From: UBA6144 sp964399165
GTDB taxonomy: Bacteria; Bdellovibrionota; Bacteriovoracia; Bacteriovoracales; Bacteriovoracaceae
Length of the DNA stretch: 64,000 nucleotides
Direction: 5' to 3'
Assembly (NCBI GenBank): GCA_964399165.1
Contig: CAYNPO010000016.1
Coordinates: 8,053-72,052, forward strand
Part shown: one piece after another, positions 25,179 to 33,195 of the stretch
How the letters are laid out: each line of letters begins with the position of its first letter
Numbering within the stretch: the stretch's first letter is position 1
The notes under the pieces: generated by a model
Told to the model about the DNA's origin: nothing
What the model saw: only the letters and a program-made list of their open reading frames with translations
The model's database searches: none
Made by a program: the position numbers and the translations under genes

Positions 25179-26507
25179 TTAGGAAACTTTTGTCACATCG
25201 AGAATGAGATTGTCGGGAGATTGGCGCTCCACCCGCACGCGGGTACCCGGAGCCAGCGCTTCGGTTGCGCGCGCGCGCCAGATCTCGCCGCGCACTTTGA
25301 CCTGGAGGAGCCAGTGCTCCCCTTCCTGCCCGTAGGAGGTGGTCACCACGCCGTCGTCGCTGGCGTGGTCAAAGAAGTGGGGGCGGGGCCTGTGACGGTC
25401 GCGGGCGAAAAACCACCCCACGATGCCCATGAAAGCGGCCACACCGCCCAGGGTGGAAAAGACGATCATGGGAGGGACGGAAAGCCAGCCGTCCTCGTGG
25501 CGAAACAGGAAGAGGGATCCCGTGCCGAGACAGGCGAGGCCCGCCAGGGCGAGCATGCCGTAGCTAGTGATGAAGACTTCCAAGATCAGTAGCAGCATCC
25601 CGGCCAGCATGAGCCCCACGGCGCCGTAGTTCAGCGGCAGCACCTGAAAAGAGATGCCCGCGGTGAGGAGACACAAGACGCCCGCGGCGCCGGCGATGTA
25701 GCCCCCCGGGGCCTGGAATTCGAAGTAGATCAGGGCCACGCCGATGAGGAAGAGCACGTAGGCGGTGGTGGGATGGGCGAAGACGTTGAGGAGCCGTTGG
25801 CCCGCGTCCATGGGGCGGACCACCGTCTCGAGAGCCGGGGCGAACTCCAGCAGCCACTTCTTGCCTTGGATGGTAACGGGTTTGTCCTGTAGGAGGGCGC
25901 GGATGTCGTCCAGGCTGCGGGCCTCGGCGTCGGCGATTTTCTGCGCCAGGGCCTCTTCGGCGGTGAAGGAGGCGGCTTCGCTGATCATGCGGGAGAAGGC
26001 CTCGGCGTTGCGGCCGCGGGTGTTCGAAAGAGAGCGCATGACAGCGGAGAGGTCGTTGATCGCCTTGCTACGGCCGTCCGACTCCTTGAGGTCCTCGCCC
26101 ATGGTCACCGGCGTGGCGGCGCCGATGTTGGTGCCGCGGTTCATGAGCAGCACGTGGGCGGAGCTGGCGATAATGGCGCCGGCGCTGGTGGCGGAGGCGC
26201 CCTCGGGGGTGATCCAGACCACAAAGGGCACGGTGGTGCGACCCACCATGGTGAGGATGTCTTTGGTGGTGCTGAGAAGTCCACCGGGGGTGTTCAAGCG
26301 CATCACGACCAGTGAACCTGCTTCGCCTTCGGCGCGCTTGAGTTCCGTCTGGAGGTAGTTGGCCACGGCAGGATTGATGGTGGCGTCCACATCCAGCACC
26401 ACTAAGCGCTTAATGCTGAGTCGCTCCAGCGGGTCCACGGCGGCGCCCGCCCGCAGGAAGGGGAGGACAAAAACCAGGGCCAGGAGTAAAATGGGCGTCC
26501 GGAGCAT
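25179..26507 (-). CDS. NfeD-family ClpP-class membrane serine protease
   Basis: 442 residues from the ATG at 26507 (MLRTPILLLALV), preceded by AAGGTGG; the longer frame would overlap guaD coding sequence. A signal peptide precedes a ClpP-like periplasmic protease domain (VVMRLNTPGGLLSTT; catalytic Ser region in EGASATSAGAIIASSA, near residues 120-135). Next come about five transmembrane segments (about 235-365) and a C-terminal NfeD OB-fold domain (about 380-440). This is the long NfeD1b type, whose archaeal member cleaves the C-terminus of its partner slipin. The partner follows directly at 24424-25167. Confidence 0.9.
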   Translation of the reverse strand: MLRTPILLLALVFVLPFLRAGAAVDPLERLSIKRLVVLDVDATINPAVANYLQTELKRAEGEAGSLVVMRLNTPGGLLSTTKDILTMVGRTTVPFVVWITPEGASATSAGAIIASSAHVLLMNRGTNIGAATPVTMGEDLKESDGRSKAINDLSAVMRSLSNTRGRNAEAFSRMISEAASFTAEEALAQKIADAEARSLDDIRALLQDKPVTIQGKKWLLEFAPALETVVRPMDAGQRLLNVFAHPTTAYVLFLIGVALIYFEFQAPGGYIAGAAGVLCLLTAGISFQVLPLNYGAVGLMLAGMLLLILEVFITSYGMLALAGLACLGTGSLFLFRHEDGWLSVPPMIVFSTLGGVAAFMGIVGWFFARDRHRPRPHFFDHASDDGVVTTSYGQEGEHWLLQVKVRGEIWRARATEALAPGTRVRVERQSPDNLILDVTKVS

Positions 26508-26553
26508 GCACCACCTTATCCAGGGCTCCTCCGGGCGTAAAAAGGATTTTACT

Positions 26554-27846
26554 TTGGCATCGCGCAAATACGCCTTTTACCGGGCGAGCATCCTCAATCC
26601 CCGGGGAGACAAGGCCTGCGACTACTGGCCAGACGGCGTGCTGGTCACCGAGGGCGAGACCATCCGGGAGATCCTGCCCTACCGTGACGCTTGCGCCAAG
26701 TACGTGGAGCACTTCCATGGGGACAACTTGCACGAGTTTCCCGGACAGGTGCTCATGCCGGGCTTTTTCGACATGCACTTCCACTGGGTCCAGGACGATG
26801 TGCGGCTGATGCCCAAGGCATCCCTCCTGGAATGGTTAGACAAGCACACCTTCCCCGCGGAGGCGCGCTTCCGCAACAAGGCCTATGCCAAGCGCGAGGC
26901 CAAGCGTTTCTTCCACCGACTCGCTCGTGTGGGGACCCTCGGGGGTGCTTGTTACAGTTCGGTCCACGAGCACGCCCTGGACTACGCCATGGAAGAGGCG
27001 GTAGGGGATCTGCTCATCGGCAATGTGCTCATGACCATGCAGTCTCCGGCCTCGCTCCAGCAAAAAAGCGGGGCGGCACTCAAGGCGGCACTGAGGGGCA
27101 TGCGCAAATATCGCGAGCGCTACGTGCTCACCCCGCGCTTCGCCATCGCCACGGACCCCGCCTGCATGGCCGCGGCTGCTTTGGAGGCCGATCGTCGCGC
27201 CATCTACAAGCAGAGCCACTTGAGCGAGACGCCAGGGGAGATCGCCTTCGTGCTCGAGCTTTACCGGGGCATCCCCGGTTTTGAGAACGTGAAGAGCTAC
27301 ACCGAGATCTACCAGCGGGCCCACATGCTGGGTCCTCGTTCGCTCATGGCCCACGCCATTCACCTCGGCAAAGCCGAATGGAGCCTCCTCAAGCGCACCC
27401 GCACGGCGCTGGTCCATTGCCCCACTTCCAACGCCCCCCTGAAGGAGCGCGGCCTGGGCTCCGGTCTCTTCGACTATCCCAGCGCCGAGAGGCACCGCCT
27501 GCGCTGGGCCCTGGGCAGCGACATCGGCGGCGGCCCCTACCTCTCCATGCTGGACGTGATGGACTCGTTCGTGCGCCAACATGGCAGGGTCCGGCGCAAG
27601 GACGCCACGCGGGTGAAGGCCCTATACCGGGCCACACTTGCCGGCGCCGAGATCCTGGGGGTGGATGGGCGCACGGGCAATCTGCGCAAGGGCAAAGAAG
27701 CCAACTTCGTCCTGGTGCAGGGGCCGAAACGCAAAGCCGTGGACGCTGAGTCATGTCTCAAGGCCGTTCTCAAGCGCGGCAGCGACCGCGCGGCCTACGA
27801 TAAGCGGGTGAAAGCGGTCTACTGGCGAGGCGAACGACTGCCCTAG
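26554..27846 (+). CDS. guaD: Guanine deaminase (amidohydrolase family)
   Basis: Converts guanine to xanthine in purine salvage or catabolism. The start is chosen at a TTG at 26554, seven bases after AAAAAGG, giving 430 residues; the ATG at 26506 would overlap the divergent NfeD start codon. Amidohydrolase metal ligands are visible: PGFFDMHFHWVQD (HxH), SHLSET (His in the guanine deaminase context), HAIHLGKAEW and LGSDIGGG (Asp). Stretches such as LLEWLDKHTFPAEA, CPTSNAPLKERGLGSGLF and MLDVMDSF closely follow E. coli GuaD. It is divergent from NfeD and overlaps xth by 4 bases at the 3' end. Confidence 0.88.
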   Translation: MASRKYAFYRASILNPRGDKACDYWPDGVLVTEGETIREILPYRDACAKYVEHFHGDNLHEFPGQVLMPGFFDMHFHWVQDDVRLMPKASLLEWLDKHTFPAEARFRNKAYAKREAKRFFHRLARVGTLGGACYSSVHEHALDYAMEEAVGDLLIGNVLMTMQSPASLQQKSGAALKAALRGMRKYRERYVLTPRFAIATDPACMAAAALEADRRAIYKQSHLSETPGEIAFVLELYRGIPGFENVKSYTEIYQRAHMLGPRSLMAHAIHLGKAEWSLLKRTRTALVHCPTSNAPLKERGLGSGLFDYPSAERHRLRWALGSDIGGGPYLSMLDVMDSFVRQHGRVRRKDATRVKALYRATLAGAEILGVDGRTGNLRKGKEANFVLVQGPKRKAVDAESCLKAVLKRGSDRAAYDKRVKAVYWRGERLP

Positions 27847-28604
27847 GGCTTGATCTCCACGAAGATCGGACAATGGTCGGACCCCATCACTTCGGGCAGG
27901 ATGCCCGTGGCCTTCACCGCAGGCATCAACTCCTCGGCAACGAAAAAGTAATCGATCCGCCACCCGATGTTGCGTGCCCGACAGCCGGGGCGGTTGCTCC
28001 ACCAGGTGTAGTGCCCCGGTTTCTCCGGATGGAAACGGCGGAACACGTCGATCATCCCTTCCGCGGCGAAGTGATCCACCCATTCCCGCTCATGCGGAAG
28101 GAAACCGGTGGTGTTCTTGTTGCCTGCAGGATTGGCCAAGTCGATGGGGAAGTGGGCGGTGTTGAAATCACCCGTCACCACCACGGGCTTCGCCTTGCGC
28201 AGCTCCCGCACCTTGTCCTGCAGGGCCCGGCAAAAGCGCATCTTGTAAGGCACGCGGGAGTGGTCGCGCTGTCCATTGGGGAAGTAGCAATTCAAGAGGT
28301 AGAACGGGCCCACGTCATGAATCAACGTGCGGCCTTCATCGTCGAATTCGGGGATCCCAAGCAAATTCGTGTCAAGGGGTTTTTGGCGGCTAAAAGTGGC
28401 CACCCCCGAATAGCCGGGTCGTAAAGCCTCTGCGCGATAGACCTCCCGGACGGGCAATTTTTTCAAGTCTTCCGGGAACTGATCCCAGCTTGCCCGCGTC
28501 TCTTGTAGGCATAAGATATCAGGCGAAGCCCCAGCGAACCATTCAACAAAGCCCTTCTTATGCACGGAGCGCACGCCGTTGACGTTCCACGAAAATATCT
28601 TCAT
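27843..28604 (-). CDS. xth: Exodeoxyribonuclease III
   Basis: 253 residues. AP endonuclease / 3'-5' exonuclease of the EEP superfamily, acting in base-excision repair. Visible motifs are MKIFSWNVNGVRSV (metal-binding Asn), LCLQETRA (catalytic Glu), GDFNTAH (Asp/Asn), WRIDYFF and GSDHCPI (catalytic Asp-His). GGAGG lies about 10 bases before the ATG at 28604 with an all-A spacer. It is convergent with guaD (4-base overlap) and divergent from the XRE regulator. Confidence 0.95.
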   Translation of the reverse strand: MKIFSWNVNGVRSVHKKGFVEWFAGASPDILCLQETRASWDQFPEDLKKLPVREVYRAEALRPGYSGVATFSRQKPLDTNLLGIPEFDDEGRTLIHDVGPFYLLNCYFPNGQRDHSRVPYKMRFCRALQDKVRELRKAKPVVVTGDFNTAHFPIDLANPAGNKNTTGFLPHEREWVDHFAAEGMIDVFRRFHPEKPGHYTWWSNRPGCRARNIGWRIDYFFVAEELMPAVKATGILPEVMGSDHCPIFVEIKP

Positions 28605-28680
28605 GTCTTTTTTTTCCTCCCACGTTTTCCCTCGAAGAAAACGGGTAGAATGGGTCTACAGATTTTTTTGGGGATGGTGA

Positions 28681-28708
28681 ATGACATTCCAAAAAAAATG
28701 ATTAGAAT
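28681..28708 (+). promoter_or_regulatory. Strong sigma-70-like promoter of the XRE regulator
   Basis: ATGACA (28681-28686), 16-base A-rich spacer, TAGAAT (28703-28708). Both hexamers match 5/6. The ATG is at 28748. Confidence 0.7.
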
Positions 28709-28747
28709 CGGCAATCTCCCCACGCACACACACACGCTGGAGAATTC

Positions 28748-29104
28748 ATGCGTTGTTTCAAGAACATTGCCCAGTTGATCCGTTCCCGGCGGATGAACCA
28801 TCCAAAGGGTTACTCGCAGTCCGAACTCTCTCACCTCCTCGGTTACAAAAATGGGCAGTTCATCTCCAACGTGGAGCGTGCCCTCTGCAACATTCCCCTC
28901 AAGATGCTCAAGCGCGTTTCCGAAGTGCTGGACATCCCCGCCGACGACCTGAAGGCGGCCATCCTGCGCGACCAAGAAGAAACCCTGAACAATTATCTCT
29001 TCAACAGCAAGCCCACCAAGAAAGAGAAAGAGGTGGGCATGGGCGACGCCCTCAAGAAGAGCGCCAACGGGGAGTTGGCTGCCACTGGCACCGACGGTCT
29101 GTAG
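28748..29104 (+). CDS. XRE-family helix-turn-helix DNA-binding protein
   Basis: 118 residues. The N-terminal half (about 5-70) is a lambda Cro/C1-type HTH (IAQLIRSRRMNHPKGYSQSE, HLLGYKNGQFISNVERA, ILDIPADDLKAA-like helices). The C-terminal half is a Lys-rich tail with no recognised domain. GGAG precedes the ATG at 28748. It is a single-gene unit between a strong promoter and a strong terminator. The target is unknown; autoregulation is common in such short XRE proteins but no operator was identified. Confidence 0.85.
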   Translation: MRCFKNIAQLIRSRRMNHPKGYSQSELSHLLGYKNGQFISNVERALCNIPLKMLKRVSEVLDIPADDLKAAILRDQEETLNNYLFNSKPTKKEKEVGMGDALKKSANGELAATGTDGL

Positions 29105-29129
29105 GACACATCCCATCCTCAGAAAAGCG

Positions 29130-29153
29130 AAGGGCCCTCTCGGGCCCTTTTTT
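29130..29153. terminator. Terminator of the XRE gene, shared with the 29152 gene
   Basis: AAGGGCCC (29130-29137), loop TCTC, GGGCCCTT (29142-29149), T-run to 29153. The minus-strand gene's stop codon lies in the T-run. Confidence 0.85.
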
Positions 29154-29709
29154 ATTTGCTGGCTTTGTAGGCGAGGTAGTCGTCCATGGTCCCCGAGGAC
29201 TCTTCCCGGTCGTCCTGGTAGAGGGGGAAGGCAGCGGCTTGGGCGGAGGTGAAATGCGGGTCTTGGAAATCGCCCTCGAAACTGACCAGCTCAGCTTCGG
29301 AGGGAAGCTCGTGGTTCTTGGAGTAGGTGAGATCCAAGCGGTAGCGCTCCACGTGGGCCTTGAGGGCGGCCTTCTGGTTTTCATCCAGACGCTCCTCGAA
29401 CTTCCGCAGCTGCTCGATGCTGGCGAAGAAGTTGCGCTCCAGGCGGTTACGGTGGCGTCCGTCATCGCGGTCGTAGTTCTCGAAGAACTTGCGCCGGTTG
29501 GCCATATGTTGGTCCAGAAGGTTCAGGTATTTCTGGACCACCTGTGGACCACTTAGGGTGCGGGTCCCGCCCCCTCCGCCCCGGCGACGGCGGGAACGAC
29601 GCTGGCCGCCTCCCTGGCCTCCTGCGCTGGCGCCAGGCTGGCCCCCTGGGGGACCCCCTCCACCCGAGCGGCGGGGACGGCGGTGACGGCGGGAAGCATC
29701 GTTGCGCAT
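29152..29709 (-). CDS. Arg/Gly-rich N-terminal protein, unknown function
   Basis: 185 residues. Residues 1-50 are almost only Arg, Gly, Ser and Pro (RRHRRPRRSGGGG and similar), a basic disordered tail of the type that binds RNA or other nucleic acid. Residues about 52-185 are acidic/helical, with YLNLLDQHMANRRKFFENYD and a Phe/Tyr-rich segment. No enzymatic motif and no signal peptide, so a cytoplasmic nucleic-acid-associated protein is a reasonable but unproven reading. GGGGGA precedes the ATG at 29709. It is divergent from mdh. Confidence 0.7.
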   Translation of the reverse strand: MRNDASRRHRRPRRSGGGGPPGGQPGASAGGQGGGQRRSRRRRGGGGGTRTLSGPQVVQKYLNLLDQHMANRRKFFENYDRDDGRHRNRLERNFFASIEQLRKFEERLDENQKAALKAHVERYRLDLTYSKNHELPSEAELVSFEGDFQDPHFTSAQAAAFPLYQDDREESSGTMDDYLAYKASK

Positions 29710-29793
29710 AAGTCCCCCATGCTATTCTCCGACCCGTTCCTTTGTCCAGGAGCGGCGGCCCAAAATAACTCACCCTACGCTCCGCGCGTCCCG

Positions 29794-29799
29794 TATAAT
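29794..29799 (+). promoter_or_regulatory. Consensus -10 box of mdh
   Basis: A perfect TATAAT 34 bases before the mdh ATG. No clear -35 hexamer at the right distance. Confidence 0.5.
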
Positions 29800-29833
29800 C
29801 TTGGGCAGTTCGTCCCCTTCTTCGGAGGTTTCC

Positions 29834-30823
29834 ATGTCCAAGAAACGCGTCAAGGTCGCCGTCACTGGCGCCGCCGGCCAGATCGGTTATGCCCTGCTCT
29901 TCCGTGTCGCCTCTGGCGCCATGTTCGGCCCAGAAACCGAAGTCGAGTTGCAACTCCTCGAGCTCGAGCCCGCCTTGCCCGCCCTCAAGGGCGTGGCGAT
30001 GGAGCTGGAAGACTGCGCCTTTCCCCTTTTGCGCAACATCGTCATCACCTCAGACCTCAACGTGGCTTTCAAAGACGCCAACTGGGTCATCTGCGTGGGC
30101 TCCGTGCCCCGCAAGGACGGCATGGAGCGCGCGGACCTGCTCAAGATCAACGGCGGGATCTTCACTGCCCAAGGCAAGGCCGTGGAGAAGAACGCCGCCG
30201 GCGACTGCCGCGTGTTCGTGGTGGGCAACCCCTGCAACACCAACTGCCTCATCGCCATGAACAACGCCAAGGGCGTGCCCATGGACCGCTTCTACGCCAT
30301 GACCTCGCTGGACGAGAATCGCGCCGTCACCCAACTGGCCCAGAAGGCGGGCGTGCCCGTGACAGCCGTGACCAACATGACCATCTGGGGCAACCACTCC
30401 GCTACCCAGTACCCCGACTTCTACAACGCCAAGATCAACGGCAAGCCCGTCACCGACGCCATCTCCGATCAGGAATGGCTGAAGGGTGAATTCATCAAGA
30501 CCGTCCAGCAGCGCGGGGCCGCCATCATCAAGGCCCGCGGTGCCTCTTCCGCGGCGTCAGCCGCCAACGCGGTGGTGGATGGCATTCGCCGCCTCGTGAC
30601 CGACACACCCGCCGGCAACACCTTCTCCATGTGCCTTTCCTCCAACGGCGAGTACGGCGTGGACAAGGGCCTGATCTTCTCCTTCCCCTGCCGCGTGGAG
30701 GGCGGGAAGCTCAAAGTCGTCGAGGGCATCACCCACAACGACTTCGGAAAAGAGAAGTTCCAGGCCACCCTGGAAGAGCTCCGGAGCGAGCGCGACAGCG
30801 TGAAGTCGATGGGGCTGATCTAA
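29834..30823 (+). CDS. mdh: Malate dehydrogenase (type 2, cytosolic-like)
   Basis: 329 residues. NAD-dependent oxidation of malate to oxaloacetate in the TCA cycle. The ATG at 29834 follows CGGAGGTTTCC. NAD-binding VTGAAGQIGYALLFRVASG, the substrate Arg loop VPRKDGMERADLL, Asn in VVGNPCNTN and the catalytic His in TIWGNHSATQYPDF all match the eukaryotic-cytosolic-like bacterial MDH family rather than the LDH-like MDH. It is monocistronic, with its own promoter and a strong terminator. Confidence 0.95.
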   Translation: MSKKRVKVAVTGAAGQIGYALLFRVASGAMFGPETEVELQLLELEPALPALKGVAMELEDCAFPLLRNIVITSDLNVAFKDANWVICVGSVPRKDGMERADLLKINGGIFTAQGKAVEKNAAGDCRVFVVGNPCNTNCLIAMNNAKGVPMDRFYAMTSLDENRAVTQLAQKAGVPVTAVTNMTIWGNHSATQYPDFYNAKINGKPVTDAISDQEWLKGEFIKTVQQRGAAIIKARGASSAASAANAVVDGIRRLVTDTPAGNTFSMCLSSNGEYGVDKGLIFSFPCRVEGGKLKVVEGITHNDFGKEKFQATLEELRSERDSVKSMGLI

Positions 30824-30835
30824 CCAGATCCTCAC

Positions 30836-30868
30836 GGCCGGGGCGTCCTGCCCCGGCCTTAAATTCTT
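30836..30868 (+). terminator. Terminator of mdh
   Basis: Nine-bp perfect stem GGCCGGGGC (30836-30844), loop GTCCT, GCCCCGGCC (30850-30858), followed by TTAAATTCTT. Confidence 0.8.
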
Positions 30869-30895
30869 GCCACATCCCCCCCCGTCCCCTATAAC
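30867..30895 (+). promoter_or_regulatory. Sigma-70-like promoter of speD
   Basis: TTGCCA (30867-30872), 17-base spacer, TATAAC (30890-30895); each hexamer matches 5/6. The ATG is at 30923. Confidence 0.7.
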
Positions 30896-30922
30896 AACCC
30901 CCTGATTCCAAAGGAGGTTGTG

Positions 30923-31699
30923 ATGGTGACGATGAATGAGAAAGTGAAGCTTTCCGGCTTTAACAACCTCACCAAAATCCTGAGCTTCAACCTGTACGAC
31001 TTCAACATCGCCATGAACGAGCAGCAGCGCCAGGAGTACATCCAGTACATCGACGAGAAGTACTCCGCCGCCAAGATCCGCGACATCGCCAGGGAGATCT
31101 GCCGGATCATCGACGCCAACATCCTGAACGAGTCCATCCAGGATTACGACCCGGTGGGTGCCTCCACCATGACGCTCATGAGCGACATCAAAGGGGGTAA
31201 GTGGGAAAACGCGGCCGAGGGCCATGGCGCCGCCGTGTCCATGCACTTGGACAAGAGTCACATCACCACCCACACCTATCCGGACGCTTCGGACCCGGAG
31301 GGCATCTGCACGTTCCGCGTGGACATCGACGTGGCCACCTGCGGGGAGATCATCCCACTGAAGGCCCTCGAGTACATGTTCCACGCCTTTGAGAGCGACG
31401 TGGTGTACATCGACTACGTGGTGCGCGGGTACACCCGGCTCGACAACGGCAAGAAGATCTACAACGACCACTACTTCAATTCGATCCAGGACTTCATCCC
31501 GAGGGACGTGCTCGAGCGCTACGCCTACCGGCAAGATGTGAACATGGCCAACGACAACATCTGGCAGACCAAGCTGATGATCAAGCCGATGGGGCCGGAG
31601 AACTATCTTCTGGATCCGAAGGACGTGAATCACCCGGGCATCGACGCCAAGATGGCGCTCTTGAAGCAGGAGATGCGCGAAGTTTTCCATCTGAACTAG
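30923..31699 (+). CDS. speD: S-adenosylmethionine decarboxylase (E. coli SpeD type)
   Basis: 258 residues. Pyruvoyl enzyme that makes decarboxylated AdoMet for spermidine synthesis. AAAGGAGG lies five bases before the ATG at 30923; the GTG at 30920 is too close. The self-cleavage site is LDKSHIT with Ser112, the same number as in the E. coli proenzyme, so processing would give a beta chain of about 111 residues and a pyruvoyl alpha chain. No spermidine synthase gene lies in the window. The next gene starts one base after the stop, so the two are co-transcribed. Confidence 0.95.
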   Translation: MVTMNEKVKLSGFNNLTKILSFNLYDFNIAMNEQQRQEYIQYIDEKYSAAKIRDIAREICRIIDANILNESIQDYDPVGASTMTLMSDIKGGKWENAAEGHGAAVSMHLDKSHITTHTYPDASDPEGICTFRVDIDVATCGEIIPLKALEYMFHAFESDVVYIDYVVRGYTRLDNGKKIYNDHYFNSIQDFIPRDVLERYAYRQDVNMANDNIWQTKLMIKPMGPENYLLDPKDVNHPGIDAKMALLKQEMREVFHLN

Positions 31700-31700
31700 C

Positions 31701-32813
31701 ATGTTCCTGCTTCTCCTCAGCGTACTAACTGCGGCCGAAGGTGCGGTCCTTTACGAGCAACGTCGGGGCCATGAGGAATTACTCATGGGTGGGGCCGGCA
31801 GCGCCCGTTTAGGTTCCACTGGGGCCTTGGGGACCAACCCGGCACTCCTTGCCTGGATTCCCGAGGAAGAGGCCATCACCAGCTCCAACGCCATCATCCA
31901 CACGCGTTGGCGGGGCGAGCGTGGGGACCCCGACGTCAAAACCGCGCCCTTTTTCCTCCCGGTTTACGCTGCGACCACATCGCGGAGTGGGGGAGTGGGG
32001 CGCGGTTTCGCTTTTATGAGCGAGGACGTTCGCAGTGACGTGAGCATGCGCGAATCAGAAAGCCTGGAGTTGGTCGGTAACTTCCGGCAGTCGTCCTTGT
32101 CGTTGGCCGGGGCGCTGGGGTGGCGCTGGGGGGAGGCGGGCGCAGGCCTCCAGCTCGGTGTTAGTCGGCACGCCACAGAAACGAATTACCACTACACGGG
32201 AGAAAGCCAGGGAGTTGAATACACCGGCAGCTCCGACGCTTCCGAATCATTTTGGACCTCGCAGGTAAAGTTGGGAGCGGCGGGTCCCATGGGCCAAGCA
32301 TGGACCTGGGGATCGAGTGTGAAACTTCCCTCCTTGGTTTGGGCGGCCCAAGGCGTGACCCGAACCACTTATTACGACGAAACCAGCGCCAAGGTCGTAA
32401 AGACCAGGCAACACGGCTCGCCGGCAGTGGGGCGCCCCGTGAGCGTGACGGCGGGGGTTACCAGGCAGCTGGGACCCACTACCAAGATGGCCTTGGACCT
32501 GGCTTGGGCATCTGCGTTCAATGAGGGTGGAATCCGCCATCGGGCCAACGCTGGCGTGGCGGCAGGAATGGAGAGCGGATTGACGGAGAGGTTAGATGGA
32601 TACGTCGGCGTCAGCTTCAGCGAGGCCGAGTCTTCTCGGGGAGGCGCGGACGACGACACGGACCATGGGAAAGCGGGCATGGGTCTTTCCGCCGGTGTGA
32701 AGAGGCGGCATAAGTACGCCACCACCCTTTACGGCATCACGCACTTCAGGCAATTCGCAACGGTGGGGGAGCAGACGACCGCCTTTGTGTTTGGGACGCG
32801 GTTTCTTTATTGA
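31701..32813 (+). CDS. FadL/OmpP1-like outer-membrane beta-barrel protein
   Basis: 370 residues. A short signal peptide (about 1-15) is followed by MGGAGSARLGSTGALGTNPALLAW, split around residues 29-52, which resembles the N-terminal hatch signature (GGAG..A....A...NPA) of FadL/OmpP1 long-chain fatty-acid porins. The rest alternates amphipathic strands, and the protein ends in FGTRFLY with a C-terminal aromatic, as outer-membrane barrels do. The ATG at 31701 is one base after the speD stop. The transported substrate is unknown, and the link to polyamine synthesis may be only positional. Confidence 0.75.
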   Translation: MFLLLLSVLTAAEGAVLYEQRRGHEELLMGGAGSARLGSTGALGTNPALLAWIPEEEAITSSNAIIHTRWRGERGDPDVKTAPFFLPVYAATTSRSGGVGRGFAFMSEDVRSDVSMRESESLELVGNFRQSSLSLAGALGWRWGEAGAGLQLGVSRHATETNYHYTGESQGVEYTGSSDASESFWTSQVKLGAAGPMGQAWTWGSSVKLPSLVWAAQGVTRTTYYDETSAKVVKTRQHGSPAVGRPVSVTAGVTRQLGPTTKMALDLAWASAFNEGGIRHRANAGVAAGMESGLTERLDGYVGVSFSEAESSRGGADDDTDHGKAGMGLSAGVKRRHKYATTLYGITHFRQFATVGEQTTAFVFGTRFLY

Positions 32814-32821
32814 AATGGTAC

Positions 32822-32862
32822 TAACGCGCTCCCACCTCCGCTGCGGAGGTGGGAGCGCGTTA
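32822..32862. terminator. 41-nt near-perfect palindrome between convergent genes
   Basis: Left arm 32822-32841 and right arm 32843-32862 are 20-base perfect inverted repeats separated by one T. No T-run follows on either strand. It lies 8 bases after the porin stop, and the TAA stop of the minus-strand DUF4440 gene is inside it. It is likely a bidirectional transcription barrier or mRNA 3'-end stabiliser. Confidence 0.6.
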
Positions 32863-33195
32863 TGTCTTGGTCGCCTGGTGGAAGGCCATTCTCCATCCAT
32901 CCGCTTGTTTCAACCAAATCGAGGAACGCAAAACGGCGGGTGCTTCACCTTCGCGGGTTTTGTACCTGACAAGGGAGACATCCTCTGCCAGCGGTTGGAC
33001 GGTGAAATCCCAGGCCTCGAAAAAGCGAGGGGGTTCCTGCGGGAGCCTGACCAGGACTTCTTCCCGCGTCCACTCCTTGCCGGAGGAACCGATCTCGCGA
33101 AAACCGGCGGCCAGGAGTTCCCCGAGGCGCTGTCTGTCACCCCTCACGACGGGGTCGTGCAGCGAACGCTCGTGGCCAATCAGCAGGTCATTCAC
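32860..33195 (-). CDS. DUF4440 / SnoaL-like NTF2-fold protein
   Basis: 111 residues from a GTG at 33195 that overlaps the stop of the methyltransferase gene (8-base overlap), so the two are translationally coupled. The longer frame reaches back into the methyltransferase and is rejected. The sequence LIGHERSLHDPVVRGDRQRL, then AEDVSLVRYKTR and SSIWLKQADGWRMAFHQATKT, follows the DUF4440 pattern (calcium/calmodulin kinase II association-like NTF2 fold). The cone-shaped fold usually binds small ligands; specificity is unknown. Its stop codon lies in the 32822-32862 palindrome. Confidence 0.75.
   Translation of the reverse strand: MNDLLIGHERSLHDPVVRGDRQRLGELLAAGFREIGSSGKEWTREEVLVRLPQEPPRFFEAWDFTVQPLAEDVSLVRYKTREGEAPAVLRSSIWLKQADGWRMAFHQATKT

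Noticed and set aside
30557..31702. 381-codon minus-strand frame antisense to mdh and speD
   Set aside because: Covers two well-identified enzymes; His/Val/Asp-rich shadow sequence.
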